From Planoprotostelium fungivorum (lineage: Eukaryota; Evosea; Variosea; Cavosteliida; Cavosteliaceae): 64,000 bases of DNA. The stretch covers positions 164,326 through 228,325 of the forward strand of contig MDYQ01000011.1 of NCBI GenBank assembly GCA_003024175.1. Reading direction: 5' to 3'. A model generated the notes under the pieces. The model ran no database searches. It saw nothing but the letters and a program-made list of their open reading frames with translations, and was not told the DNA's origin. Shown one piece after another: positions 29,301 to 40,927 of the stretch. Every line of letters begins with the position of its first letter. The first letter of the stretch is position 1. A program made the position numbers and the translations under genes.

Positions 29301-30370
29301 GACGTTTCCGACCGAGTTGAGAGTGCACACGGAGGCACTGAAGACGAGCGTGCTCCTGATATCGGGGAAGAAGAGGAGGTTGGGTGCGGTGTTGTTGTAG
29401 AAGGTGCTCTTGTCCACGGCGATGGCGCAAGGGGAGGTGGCTTGCGTGCTGATGACCTCGTTGGCTGCGATGTTGGAATTGAAGGTGCAGTCGGTGACGG
29501 TGTAGAAAGCTGAGAAAGAACCACTGAGAAGACGTGCAACTGTTGAAGATGAGATGATGATTTAGAGATCGGATGATGGATCACCATTGTTGTTGATAAA
29601 GATACAGTTGGAGATGAGAGCGGAGACGTAGGACTTTCGGTTGATGATTCCTTGGTTGCTGGAGGCAAGTACGGAATTGGCCACAAAGATGGAGTCTGTG
29701 ATGATGATGGTCGTTCCCGCATTCGCGATGTAGAAACCCGAGAACTTCATGTAGTTCTGGGTGAAGTTGACATTGTGAGCTTCGTATGAGCCAATGGAAC
29801 TGAAGTAGACTCCATAGTTGGTGTTGAGGCCGGTGAAGACCGTATTTCCCACATGAAATTCAGTCGAAGCGGTGGTAATGGCAGCTGGCTCTCTATCAGA
29901 TGGCGGTGTCGGTGTGATTCCACTCACCATTTCCAATCACATTGACGAATGCACAGCCAGAAACGTTCACGAAGGGAACGCTGAAAGCGAGTGCGTTACC
30001 CGCGCTCTGTGCTGTTCCTTGAAGGGCAAACTGTAGGTTACGAACCGTAGCCGCGCTGATGGATGAGCCGAATGAGATCGCCACATTCGTTAGCGCTGTG
30101 AGAGAGTCTGCCGTGAGGGTAACCGTCTGTGTGTTGTTTCCATTAAGGGTGATGGTCTGGAGGGAGCCAACCGATAGAGGAGCGGTCACTTGAAGGACGA
30201 TGTTGGCATCTCCCTTCCCTGTCGCCGTAGACCACGCTATCCACGTCTCAATCATCTCCATCTTCTCACCCCTCACCTGTGGTAAGGTCACCGATGGATG
30301 CCACTTGATAGACATCAGCGGAGGCGATCACGCAGAAGATGGCCAAAGCCAAGACAAGCGAAGCCTTCAT
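26363..30370 (-). CDS. Secreted PMP-type beta-helix protein fused to a CE1/PHB-depolymerase-like esterase, GPI-anchored
   Basis: ATG at 30370 with signal peptide MKASLVLALAIFCVIASA; stop at 26363. Roughly the first 850 residues form a Ser/Thr/Asn-rich right-handed beta-helix. It has repeated Gly-Gly-Ala-aromatic motifs (SGGAFSIG, NGGALSFY, NGGAFYLP, QGGAFSIA) and NNR/NTF turns, as in chlamydial Pmp proteins and their eukaryotic relatives. A phase-1 intron then joins SCPNGEFG to NLVAYSKGVSC. After a Thr/Pro linker comes an alpha/beta-hydrolase: LIFSFHGATRDSANQ, FVVVYPQGV, nucleophile elbow ATGKSNGGG, GTADDTIPYVGG and GGMDHAWP. This matches feruloyl esterase/LpqC-type CE1 enzymes. A Ser/Thr stalk (SSSATSSSATSSS) and hydrophobic tail TVGLTSLAVIGCFFL suggest a GPI anchor. 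The esterase part lacks its own signal peptide, which supports a single fused gene. Confidence 0.82.
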
Positions 30371-30900
30371 GCCTGCCGTCCGAAGGAGAAATGATCTTGA
30401 AGTCCGCTCGGTTTGATTTGACAACGGAACGCGCAAGATATGTGTGATCCCGTTCTGAGAAGAGCAGATTGACTCAAAACGGATAATATCTCCTCCATGA
30501 CTTCCGTGCGTTCTTTATTCATCAAGGGTTGACCCAACGAGCACCAACTTCTGTTCGATCAGGTGCACATTTTAAGAGGGCGGGCTTGTAAGGAAGGCGG
30601 GCATGTGAGACATCCTTCGCTGCCACAACACATGTCGGCGGGACAGGTGGTCACTTCTCATCGCCATATCCCCCGCACCCGCCCCGACAACTTGACCAAC
30701 CGAAACTCTTCAAGTCACCTCTTTTGGGCACATTCTCCGCCGCGAAAACGAACGAATGATTGGGTTTTTCCGGTTGGTAGTCAAATGGTGCATTGAGAAT
30801 GGATCACTTCTCTCCCGACTTCAATGAGTGATCCAAATGCATGGACACCAACCAGAAAAACCAAATCGAATGTTCCGATAATGGAGGATATCCCTTTTAT
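30371..30900. other. Intergenic stretch upstream of the beta-helix/esterase gene
   Basis: About 530 bases between that gene's start and the formate-THF ligase stop, both leftward. It holds the beta-helix gene's promoter and the ligase 3' UTR. No exon was recognised. Confidence 0.5.
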
Positions 30901-33576
30901 TTAGAAGAGGCCCATGATCTTGCCCGTCTTCAGGTCGATGTCGATATCGTAGAAGCAAGGACGGGTGGGCAAGCCTGGCATGGTGGACATGGTGCCCACG
31001 AGGGGATACAAGAATCCAGCGCCGACGCTGGCGCGGACGTCGCGGATGGGAATGGTGAAACCCTTGGGGACACCTGTGACGTCATTCATCTACAACGTTG
31101 TAGATGGCTCACCCTTCTTCGTGGCGTCGGATGACAGGGACAAGTGGGTCTTGGCCATGCAGATAGGTAGACCAGCGAAGCCCTGGCGGGTGTACAATTC
31201 GATCTTCTTCTCGGCCTGGGTTATGTGAGTGTCGTCTACAACGTTGTAGATGGACGTCACCTCGGCCTCGTAGGTCACGCCGTCGGCTCCGTAGATTTCT
31301 TTTGCAATTTTTTCGATTTTCTCTTTGATGGATAGATCCAGGGTGTAGAGGAATTTGAAATCCGTCGGTTTTTCGCAAGCATCTACAACGGCCTGGGCTA
31401 ACTCGACGGCACCCGCACCACCTATGTTTCTCAGATATTCCTCGTATATTTCTCGGAAACTTACCCTCGGCCCAATGATTTGAGACGACGGCGGCGTCGG
31501 CACCACCCTCCACGGTCTTCACCTTCACCAATTCAAGTTCGGCGGGACTACAACGCTCAGTCTGACGTGTAATGACGTCATCATGAGTCACACCTGTCGG
31601 TAGAGAACTGGTTGATGGCCACAACGACAGGCACTCCAGTCCTCTTCAGGTTCCCGATGTGATGCAAAAGATTGGACAGACCAGCACCCAGCAGGTTCAA
31701 CTCTTCTTCTTTGTATGCAGGGTGAAGGGGTGCACCTGTCACCATTAGCGTGTCGACATTCAATTTTCGTCGACAGTCGTCATATGGAGAGAATTTTCGA
31801 CGAAATACGGAAGAAAACTCACCGGCTACGACGTTGGGGCCTCCACCGTGCATCTTCAGAGCCCTGACGGTGGCAACGATGACGGCACAGTTTGGTGTGA
31901 GGCCACTGTACCTGCACTTGATGTTGAAGAATTTCTCAGCTCCAATGTCCGCGCCAAAACCGGCCTCGGTGACGACGTAACCCTCTTTTCCCGCCAATTT
32001 CAATGCGATGCGATCGGCTATGATGGAGTTATTTCCGTGGGCGATGTTGGCGAAGGGTCCAGCGTGTACGAAGACGGGCGTACCCTCGAGAGTCTGACTT
32101 TTCGTTGAGTTTTCATCGTATTGTCACGGTCGACATCGTACGGTCGACATTTGTGAGATCACCTGCATCAGATTGGGCATGATGGCGTCCTTCATGAGAA
32201 CAGTGAGTGCACCTCCTACGCCCAAATCGTCCGCAGTGACAGGTTCTCCCGCGCGGCTGCTACCCACGACCATCCTGCCTGGAAAATGTCAGAATTTCGT
32301 CCGTCTACAACGATGTAGATACCCAATCTCTCCCTCATGTCTTCCAAGCCGTTGGTGAGGGCTAAGATGGCCATGACTTCAGATGCAACGGTGATGTCGT
32401 AGTTTGTTTCTCTCGTGTGGCCCTTCTCTTCTGTTCCCTGCCCAACCGTGATCTTACGTAAGAACCGATCGCAAGTCTGAACCGCATCAGAAATTTCCCC
32501 GAATATTCTCGTTTCTCGGAAATTTCCAGGAAATCTCTCACGTCGACGACTCGGTTCCAAGTGATGGTGGAGGGATCAAGGTCCAATCTGGCGAATTTTC
32601 CCTTCTCCTCTGCAGTCAGAGTGTTAGGGTCCGTCTTTTTGATTCCAAGTTTCTTCAGCCTTCTGAACATGATGGGCGCGAAGGTGCGGCTGCCATCCTT
32701 CTCGGCCGGGCACAAACGATTGAAGAGGGCCTCGTCTTTCTGGGTGGCCTCGTGGAACATTCTCGCTTCGATCTGTGCGGCTGGAAGGGGTGAGAAGATG
32801 ATGCAACGTGATGGACTATGGGAATGTGATCGATGATGGAAATTTGATCGATGATGGAAATGTGATCGATGATGGAAATGTGATCGATGATGGAAATGAT
32901 GGATCGAAGAAGTGATCAGTGGGGATGGATGATGAACGAGAAGATGATGAGACGGAAAGTGTTACCGAGGAGGTTGTTGGCGGCGGTGATGGCGTGGATG
33001 TCACCGGTGAGATGGAGATTGAACTCTTCCATGGGAATGACTTGAGAATAACCACCTCCGGCTGCTCCACCCTGTGTCTCGATCAGATTTGTGATTACGT
33101 TACGTCGAATCATGACACGATCGAAATGTGTCTACCTTGATGCCAAAGGTAGGTCCCTGTGAGGGCTGTCTCAGACATGCGAACGTCTTCTTTCTCAAGT
33201 GAGCTCCCAAACTCTGTGCCAAACCAACAGTAGTGGTTGACTTTCCCTCTCCAAGGGGTGTGGGGTTGATGCCAGTGACGACGATGTACTTGCCGTCTGG
33301 TTGATCGTTGAGACGATCCAAAATGGAAAGGTGAACCTGTGATTGTGAGAATGGGACAGTGAGATAAATCATCACTTTGGCTTTCGTCGTGCCGTATGGG
33401 GATATCTCATCATCTTGGATTCCGACCTCTCGGGCAACCTATCCAGATTAACATTGAATTCGATCACGTCATAAATAAACCTTTAAGATGTTCTTAGGGG
33501 TGACCGCTTGAGAGATGTCGATGTCAGAGGGAACTGGCTTGAGCAGATTCAACTTGATGGGTTCGAAGGACTCCAT
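30901..33576 (-). CDS. Formate-tetrahydrofolate ligase, monofunctional
   Basis: Makes 10-formyl-THF from formate, THF and ATP for purine synthesis and one-carbon metabolism. ATG at 33576 ([20 protein letters not shown]) and stop at 30901 ([10 protein letters not shown]), about 640 residues, the usual length for the stand-alone (plant/bacterial) enzyme. The C1-synthase dehydrogenase/cyclohydrolase domain is absent. Landmarks: [13 protein letters not shown]-loop [119 protein letters not shown] and the C-terminal [20 protein letters not shown]. The frame is broken by many introns, three of which carry the palindrome (31074-31112, 31216-31260, 32279-32322). One, 32783-32965, is expanded by 18-bp repeats. 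Confidence 0.96.
31087..31106. repeat. Intronic palindrome, 20-bp perfect copy
   Basis: CATCTACAACGTTGTAGATG fills half of the 39-nt formate-THF ligase intron 31074-31112. On the sense strand only 13 bases separate it from the acceptor CACAG. Confidence 0.85.
31234..31252. repeat. Intronic palindrome copy
   Basis: TCTACAACGTTGTAGA in the 45-nt formate-THF ligase intron 31216-31260. Removing the intron restores the conserved [12 protein letters not shown]. Confidence 0.85.
32304..32319. repeat. Intronic palindrome copy at the 5' splice site
   Basis: On the sense strand the 44-nt intron 32279-32322 starts GTATCTACATCGTTGTAGA, so the palindrome begins three bases inside the donor. Confidence 0.8.
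32828..32898. repeat. 18-bp tandem repeat in formate-THF ligase intron
   Basis: Four units of GATCGATGATGGAAATGT with one or two changes, inside the 183-nt intron 32783-32965. It has the same unit length as the unrelated EngB intron repeat. Confidence 0.85.
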
Positions 33577-34040
33577 GTGTATCGATCTGATATAAGACAA
33601 CGGTTTGTAGAGGTTTGAGTGAATGTGATGTGTTGTCCTTCTCAACGAGATGATCATACGATGACGATCTCCGGTTTGTAATTTCGAGGTTCGATTTCCA
33701 AGGACAAAGACGTCATGAGCTGTTGAAAGACACAACCTCTCTTCCAAACCATTCGAACACGAGGATCTTCTGGGGATATTTGACAAATGGTTCGACGATA
33801 CCGATCGAAGCGAGAGCAGATAGATACATCTCAGGTGGGTAGGCTGAAGATCGTAAGATCCAGCCAGAGATGGTGCTCCACCCACTCATCTCTTCGTTTT
33901 ATATGTCTATAGCCCAAAATAATGACAAATATCATCCCACAATAACAGAAGCATCCAAAAAAAAAAGGTCGACTACCCGAAGTCTCTCACTTGTTTTCGT
34001 GGGGTGATTCGCAAACACCTGTCATGGCGGCTGCCACACG
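33577..34040. other. Intergenic stretch
   Basis: About 460 bases upstream of the formate-THF ligase start. It includes a poly-A run at 33957-33967. The minus-strand frame 33469-33885 overlaps the ligase start region and is not supported. Confidence 0.45.
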
Positions 34041-34498
34041 CTAAACTATGGAATGATATTCGGTGCCGAAGGATGTCTGAGTCCCCTGTGTAGAGGGACC
34101 TCCCATAACAACTTCGGAATCATCAGAGTCCATCTCAGGCAGCTGAGAAGGCCTCGGGTGTTGAAGAGTCTGGGAACCGCGTGAGGCAGGAAACTGAGCA
34201 ACGAGCACTAGCCGTTCTGAAAGAGTGTTAGGACACTGGTCCTGAGCAGGATCAGAAGGGTCGTCTGCATTCGGATATCAAACCATTTTTTAAACTTTGT
34301 AGAGGGTGGTGTCACAGGTTGAGAGTTGAGTTGACGATGACGATAGAACCTGGAGGTAACAACTGAGAGGGTTGAAGCGTGCATGATCTCGAGTGAGATG
34401 GAGGTGTCGATGATGTTGGATCGAGCTGTAGATATTGCCGTGGAATAAATGGAAGGTTGTGTAGATGATGATGTCTGGCCGGTTGTCACCAAAAACAT
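34041..34498 (-). CDS. Possible small Ser/Thr/Gln-rich protein
   Basis: A minus-strand C-terminal exon looks coding and ends at TAG 34041: LVAQFPASRGSQTLQHPRPS followed by QLPEMDSDDSEVVMGGPSTQ and GTEYHSIV. An upstream open stretch from an ATG at 34498 (MFLVTTGQTSSSTQPSIYST) has similar composition. The junction between them (34206-34300) is not settled; the best donors give the wrong phase. The proposed start lies 4 bp from the proposed start of the rightward FAAH gene, which is suspicious. Low-complexity, no family recognised. Confidence 0.3.
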
Positions 34499-34501
34499 AG
34501 C

Positions 34502-37026
34502 ATGAGGATCCACTCGACGCAACCGATTCTCGTAATGTTTTCGACAAAGAAGACGACTGACTCCTCTTTAGAAGAAGAGGGCTCAACAAGATGAGCAGAT
34601 CGAAAGAGCCATCGCCGCCCTCTCTGGACGAGACGCATCAGCCGATGAAAAGATCCTATCTGCGTCAGTCGAAGACCTGGCCCGCATGATTCGAGATCGA
34701 CGGGCCACTGTGGCCCAAGTCAGTGATATGAAAATGATGTGAGACATCCACTCACGAGATGGCCAGGTCGTCGGTGCTTTTTCTGAACGAGCTCTCAAAG
34801 GACACGCTGAGTTCAATTTCCTGACAGAGGTGATGATTGCAGAAGCAATGAAGCAGGCCAGAGAGATGGATGAGAATCGCCCGAAGAAAATTCCACCTCT
34901 TTATGGTATCCCCATGTCCATCAAGGTCGATTCATAATCACATCATCAACCTCACGTGACATCATCCGTAGGATAACGTCGACGTGAAAGGATTCGACAC
35001 TTGCTACGGTTTCTCCTCTCTCACCTTCAAACCCGCTCAACAAGACGCACACATCGTCCAAGTTTTGAGATCATTGGGTGCCATCTTCATCGTGAAGACC
35101 AACGTCCCACAGACCCTGATGGCTTTCGACAGCGACAACCCTGTCTTCGGCGCGACCTCTAACCCCTTCAACAAGAGTGAGTGTCTCTCATCCTCCATCA
35201 CTCGAAACACATCCACTCCACCACAGAATAAACCGTTCAAAATACATTTTAATGTTTCGAAACAGAATTGATTCCCGGTGGTAGCTCCGGGGGTGAAGCA
35301 GCTGTTCTCGCTTATAACGGTGCCGCTTTCGGTTGGGGTTCAGACATCGTGAGTCGGTGTCCTCTCTTCTCACGATTGACCTCTCAGGGTGGCTCGCTCA
35401 GGATTCCCGCCGGATTTTGCGGTAATTACGCATTGAAGCCAACACACGGAAGATTTCCGACGGTGGGGTGCTCACCCCACTCGACCAGAGGTGTGACATC
35501 ATCGTACGACATCTCTACTCTTCTATGCGAATCACATCGTGAAATTGGTCGTTAGGATGTGGAATTGAGATATCGTTCGATCGTGTGATGACATCTCAGG
35601 TCAAATCGCCATCGTAGCCGTGGCTGGACCGATGGCAAGGAGTATGAAGGACCTCGAATACGTAACTCGAATTTTCCTCAACGTAGACATCTCTGACATG
35701 GACCCTGCCCTCCAGTACTCTCCTTACAAGGACGTGAAAATTCACAGAAAACTGAGGTGAACAGTCTTCGGCTCGTTGTAGTTTGACGCAAAAAAGATTT
35801 GGATATTACACGGACGATGGGATCGTCAGATCGTCACCGGCCGTACATCGTTCCATCCAGGTGTAGAAATTTTACCGAAATTTACTTACGCATTCCAGGA
35901 AACCGTCGACGCACTGAGAAAAGAAGGCCACGAGGTGATCACGTGACCCATCTGCGACATCGATTGAGCTTCCCAGGTCTTCCCCTTTCAGCCTCCTCGT
36001 ATGATCGATGCCGTCAGGATCTATTTTGGGATCATGGGATCGGACAATTTACGTACGCTCACCAAGCACGTTGCACCAGATCCATACAGTGCCGCGGTTG
36101 GAGGATTCGTCAAACTATTGAGGGTGAAGAGACATCTCACAGTGATTTTTTTATGGTGACACCGTTGTAGATACCACTAATTGTCCGGAGAATTGTCGGA
36201 TGGATCGCCAGCTACTACCAGCAGGTGAGATGTCGTACGAGACGTCTTTATTGATGGTTCAGGATGTTGTTGCGGCGATTGTGGGCACGAATTCGAATTG
36301 TGACGTCACTCAGATGTGGGAGGTGATAGCATAATTCGTCACGTCGGCGCTGATCGCAATCGCAGATTCAGGACGAACTGAGACAGTACAAGTTGGATTT
36401 CTGGGAGGCCTGGAAAGCCGCTGCCTCATCCGGTAAACAATCGTTCGATCTACAAAGATCACGTGACTTACTCGTGTGCAGATGGTACAGCGATGGATGG
36501 CATCATAGCGCCTGTACAGTCTATTCCCCCCGGTGCCCACGGAAGCACAGAGAAGACTGGTGAGTCGAAATGATCGTGACGTCATAACACGTCACAGGAT
36601 CAGCAGCCGTGTCGACTTACCTGTACAACATGTTGGACTACACTGCGGGAGTTGTACCTGGTTCCGTTGTAGATCCATCGGTGCGTATAGAGTTCGAATC
36701 GATGAGTGGATCTCATTCGTCTGTAGAAGGACAAGCCAGCGGACGAGAAGTGGTTCGCCGGTAGATCGAAGGGTTGGTTGGAATCCATCGTCTACAAGTG
36801 TGTAGATGGATGTCACGTTCATTGTTGACTGTGGTAGGTACTATGATCCCGTAGTGCAGGAGAATGCTCCTCTGGGCATTCAAGTCGTGGGAAGAATGAG
36901 TGAAGAAGAGAAAGTACTTCACATGATGAAGGTGAAGAGATGAAAGGAATGAAGTTGATGAGGTGATAGGTGGTGGACGAAGCATTAGAGAAGCACGGCA
37001 GGAAGAAGGCTGTACTCACAAGTTGA
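34502..37026 (+). CDS. Fatty-acid amide hydrolase-type amidase
   Basis: Amidase-signature serine hydrolase cleaving fatty-acid amides or N-acylethanolamines. The likely start is ATG 34502 ([10 protein letters not shown]) joined over a 41-nt intron to [20 protein letters not shown]; the 5' end is the least certain part. Then [20 protein letters not shown] and [20 protein letters not shown], which holds the catalytic Lys. Next come [14 protein letters not shown] (cis-Ser), [20 protein letters not shown] (nucleophile Ser), ALKPTHGR and [14 protein letters not shown]. It ends [20 protein letters not shown]...KKAVLTS with TGA at 37024-37026. The Lys-Ser-Ser triad is intact. The intron at 36124-36170 uses TTGTAG of the dispersed half-site as its acceptor. 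I see no N-terminal membrane helix like that of mammalian FAAH1. Confidence 0.9.
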
Positions 37027-37559
37027 ATGGAAGATAAAGGATGAGATATCCAGTGCATCTACTGTTGTTGTTGATTTTGGTATTGATCTCGTGATATAAT
37101 ACGATGCCGAGGACGACAGTAAAAAGCTAGGACCCGATGGCTTCCTGATGGTTGCTTACCTTACAAGTTCGGCAGAGGATCGTGGGTGATCAAACAGAGG
37201 GGAGGCACACTTGAGCCTGCCGTTTGCATCTACAACGTAATTTTGATTTATTCTCACATATCGGTCATTCTCCATCCCCCAAAAGGCAATGAACCGAATT
37301 CTTTTGAGATTCAACTTCGCGTCACTGCCGATCACCTCTTCGTGATTTCACACAAGAAGACACATTCAACTGTCGATGTTCGATTTATTCAAGAGATCTA
37401 CTCATTCTGTATTTTTCCACCGTTAAAATCACTGTTTGACGGTTCTTTTCGATTGTCATCAAGTCTAGCGGGAAACACTATAGAACTGATAAAAACTGGG
37501 TAAATCGAGGAAAAAAGGTCGAATATCGTGGATCATCGGTTATTCAAGGTTAAAACGTT
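37027..37559. other. Intergenic stretch
   Basis: About 530 bases between the FAAH gene and the tRNA. It holds one isolated CTACAACG half-site near 37230. No exon was recognised; the frame 37186-37503 has no homology I can see. Confidence 0.45.
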
Positions 37560-37563
37560 AAAA
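37560..37563 (-). terminator. RNA pol III terminator of tRNA-Asp
   Basis: On the minus strand a TTTT run begins three bases after the tRNA 3' end, with a second TTTT about six bases further on. Confidence 0.6.
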
Positions 37564-37566
37564 GAG

Positions 37567-37660
37567 CTCCCCGACCGGGAATTGAACCCGGGTCCCAAGC
37601 GTTCTGCGCTATAGATAGCGTTCTGACAGGCTTGTATACTCACCACTATACTATCGAGGA
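37567..37660 (-). tRNA. tRNA-Asp (GTC) with a 22-nt intron
   Basis: The minus strand folds as a cloverleaf. The 7-bp acceptor stem TCCTCGA/TCGGGGA is followed by G as discriminator. The D arm contains AGTATAGTGGTGAGTAT, the anticodon stem is CAAGC/GCTTG, and the T arm is CCGGGTTCAATTCCCGG. The loop is interrupted after position 37 (CTGTCA) by an intron that itself contains GCTAT/ATAGC pairing. Removing it leaves a 72-nt tRNA with anticodon GTC. Intron placement one base 3' of the anticodon is the canonical site cut by the tRNA splicing endonuclease. Confidence 0.92.
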
Positions 37661-38390
37661 GTGGTGACGTGCTGCCCCGGAAATCATACGGATTACAAGC
37701 AAACAGCTGAACATACACGACTTTTCTTCCGATGAAAAAAGGGTTTTCTGAGGCCCTGCGGTGGTCAGAAGATGCAGGAGGGAGCGACGGAGTCACGGGT
37801 CGAGATGACTGGAACATGAGGTCGAATGAGGTGCTATCACCGACACAGACAGCCGAGTGAGCCTCCTTCGAAGTGAGAAAGCAGGTTGGCGGTGCCTGAG
37901 ATCGATCGTCTACCTGATTTGATGGTCTTGTGAGATAATCCGATATGCAACTGGACATCAGAGGTCTGTAAATGTACAGCTGCCCGAAAGTCTGTTTTTA
38001 AAGGATAAAACTTCCCATCTCGACGTGTCTGGGCAGGTCATTTGTACTCCCAAGATTGCGACTTCTCGGATGCATGATAGCTCCTTCTCGACATCCTCAG
38101 ACGTCCGTTCTTCCTGAATGCAACTTCAGAATGCATTCTAAAATGACTTTAAGAACTCACAGAGAAGAGCCAAACCAAATGGTCCTCTAACTCACAGAGG
38201 TGTCCGTCGAATCCAACTGTTAACTAAGGATGATTTCTGTTCCTCGATGCTTCCCTCCCGTTAACGGTTTTCAAATTTTGAAGTGCTGCTCTACAAGCAA
38301 TTTAAATTGTCAAACAAGTAAACTTCATATTGACATCTGACAATTACAATAGGTCAGTTGTCTGGATCCTGTCATAAACTCCTTCGACAA
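37661..38390. other. Intergenic stretch
   Basis: About 730 bases between the tRNA and a rightward secreted-protein gene. The minus-strand frame overlapping the tRNA (37533-37958) is not a gene. No repeats or exons were recognised. Confidence 0.45.
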
Positions 38391-39155
38391 ATGAGAGCAG
38401 CTGTTGTCCTCCTCCTCATCGCGGCCTGTCTGGCACAGAATCCACCCTTCAAGTGCAACTATGCTGTTCAGGATGTCAACGGCAAGTTCTCTGATCAGAT
38501 CAAGATCATTCCTTACGGTCAGGCCCAGACATTCCAGATCTCGTGCACCGGCAACCTCACCCAGGGACACAGAGTCTACACCGTGAGTTCCATCCTCGTG
38601 CCCTCCGATCGTGACATCAAACAGATGTCTTCCAACGAATCTCCAGATAACTTCGAGAGAACCGATCTGGGATTCTTCATCACCGAGTACAGACCGTCCA
38701 TCAATGTGACCGTCACCGCACGCAGCCCCGATGCCTTCTTCCTCTATGTCGGAGAGAACCAGGAGAGCCGTGCCGATTTCGATCTGGGATTTCTCAACAG
38801 ACCCATCACTCCATCCAAGCTCAACATCACCGGAGATGGTCTCACATTGACTGCCGTTGGACCTCTCGCCAAATCACCCGTCACGATCAACATCAGATAC
38901 ACCACATTCAACTTTGGACCTCGCTACATCACCAAGACCCTGGTGAATCATCATCTCACGATGGAAAGACACGACGATTGACTCACGAACTAGTTCTACC
39001 CCAATGGACTTCAGAAGGGAGCCACCATCTCTACTCCCAACAACAGCGGAGCGACTTACTTCCCCATCTCATACACATGGTCCGTTGAGAACAATCAGTT
39101 CCCAGGCACGACACAATTCGTTGGAGGTGCTGCCCTCAAGGTCCGCCAGTGGTAG
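38391..39155 (+). CDS. Secreted unknown protein
   Basis: ATG at 38391 with a clear signal peptide MRAAVVLLLIAACLAQ. One 52-nt intron (after KTL, before FYPNGLQKG), stop TAG at 39153-39155, about 235 residues. The mature part has beta-strand character, several N-glycosylation sequons (NLT, NVT, NIT) and few Cys (KCNYAV, ISCTGN), consistent with a small secreted or surface beta-sandwich. I do not recognise a family. Codon use is regular and the exon is long and clean, so expression is likely high. Confidence 0.8.
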
Positions 39156-39278
39156 ACGAATAAATCGAACTCTCACAAAAACTCTTTCATCATCGCGATG
39201 TGAAGAGATGCATCGTCTCGTGTGATGTCGTCACCCTCCTTCACAAGAGTCTTGCACGATATAAAATGCAATTTATTC

Positions 39279-40927
39279 TTACATCCACTTGAAGGTGAGA
39301 GGCGATCCTTCTTCTCCATCTGCAATGAGATTTTCCCCATGCACTCTGACCGCCTTCCCGTTCACCTTCGCCTTCAGAACAAAGACGTCCTTGTCTGTCT
39401 CCACGATCGAGAAGGTCTCCCAGGTGTCGGCTCTGAACGATCTCGCCCTCAATGCCGATCTACCTGCATCCTCCGCCGTGACAAACTTCTTCTGAACCAC
39501 GTCAAAGAGGGTGGCTGCTCCTCCCTTCACGTTGACCTCGTAGACGGACGCCTTACGGCCCGTACGTAGGACCGGGTCTCCGGCCGTGCTGGAGAAGTAT
39601 TGTCCGGCAGCGGTGGCCACGGTTACGTTACGTACGAATACGTCGGGCACGGTGGAGGTGGGGAGGGATGAAGAAGTCGTAGGAATGGGTCCGTTAGAGG
39701 TGGTGCCCGTGTTGATGATCTGGCCGGGCAAGTGATCCACTGGACCGTGGAGACCTGTCAGACGTCAGGCTGACGAGTCACGTGACTTGTCCCACCGATC
39801 TCTTCTTCGTAGACGGCGGGGTAGATGAGATCTTGCGGCCCCGGGTGATTCTGTCCGGGGGGGGCACCCAACGTGTTGATCGGACAATTGTCGGGGCCCA
39901 CGCAAAGTCTGTGGGCCTCTCCCAGGGCAGTCAAATTGGTCCAACCGTTGACAAAGTCACCGTGGAAGCTGTAGCCGGTGTTGTCTCCATTGGAGAGGTA
40001 AAAGTTTCCGAGATCGGTGATGGCCGATGTGTCGAAGAAGAATTCAAAGAAGATGGAGATGAGGGCGATGGGGTGGGAGGGTGGACATACACCGCCGTCG
40101 AAATCTGCACTGGGATAGGCCATCTGTGGGGGTGAGATGAAATGGTGAGATGTGAAGAGGATGAGATGATTACGTGATCGCGGTGGTTGGGAGAGTCTAA
40201 ATTCTTTCCGTCCCCTGCAAGAGGTTAGACGATGATGATGGAGGGTGGTGTGGTGATGCAACTTACAGCACGAGGGGAAGTAAACTTCGGCTCGGATGAA
40301 CTGGTTGCAGATCTGAGTTGGGAAGCCGTGGTACTCTTTCGAATAACCGTTGCCCATGCACATCATTTGGACGGCTCGGTCTCTCACGTCGCTCTCGTTG
40401 TAGGTTCTGCATCAGATCAATGCGAATCGATAGAATATGCATCCATACCTCTTGTTCGGATCACCTGCAATGACTCGAAGTCCTTTTGGAAATGCGGCAG
40501 CATATGTTCCTCTGGGACAGTATTTCTGATCAGCTATGTAATCGCAGGCCCTGTTTTGGTAGTAGATGGCCTTTATAGACATCAATCCGATGTTCATTTC
40601 GAATGCAATCTTCACCGTTCCAGTCCAAGGTACGAGTGAATATCTTCCTTGTGCGTCTTTGTGGTACAGGTGAGGCACCCAGTAGTTGCTGTGGTCCAAC
40701 TTCTTATCGCAGGTAGTGGCCGTGGCGATTTCGGCCGAATTGGCATCACTCATGGTGCGTCTGAAGGCATTTCCTCCCACGATGGCGTGAACATGCTGTG
40801 AAGGCTTTCCAGGAGTTACGATCGGATCGGCTCTCTGGATGGTGAGAGGAGCACAGTTTACAACGAAGGTGTCTCCAGCGAGTGCGACTGACAGACTCAA
40901 TAGGAGGACTGATAGGGTCAGCCTCAT
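39279..40927 (-). CDS. Secreted DUF1996-domain protein with C-terminal beta-trefoil
   Basis: ATG at 40927, signal peptide MRLTLSVLLLSLSVALAG, stop at 39279. The DUF1996 landmarks are IVTPGKPSQHVHAIVGGNAF, the TTCDKKLDHSNYWVPHLYH block, AIYYQNRACDY, PKGLRVIAGDPNKR and VCPPSHPIALISIFFEFFFD, closing with the HGDFVNGW motif. Members are secreted proteins of fungi, amoebae and bacteria with unknown activity. A Thr/Ser/Pro linker leads to about 110 residues resembling a fascin/agglutinin-type beta-trefoil (VFVRNVTVATAAGQYFSSTA, FSIVETDKDVFVLKAKV). Carbohydrate binding by the second domain is inference. Introns near 39740, 40180 and 40410 are short. Confidence 0.85.

Noticed and set aside
32105-32160. 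Duplicated ACGGTCGACAT in a formate-THF ligase intron as a regulatory site
   Set aside because: A single short direct repeat in one intron; chance duplication is a sufficient explanation.
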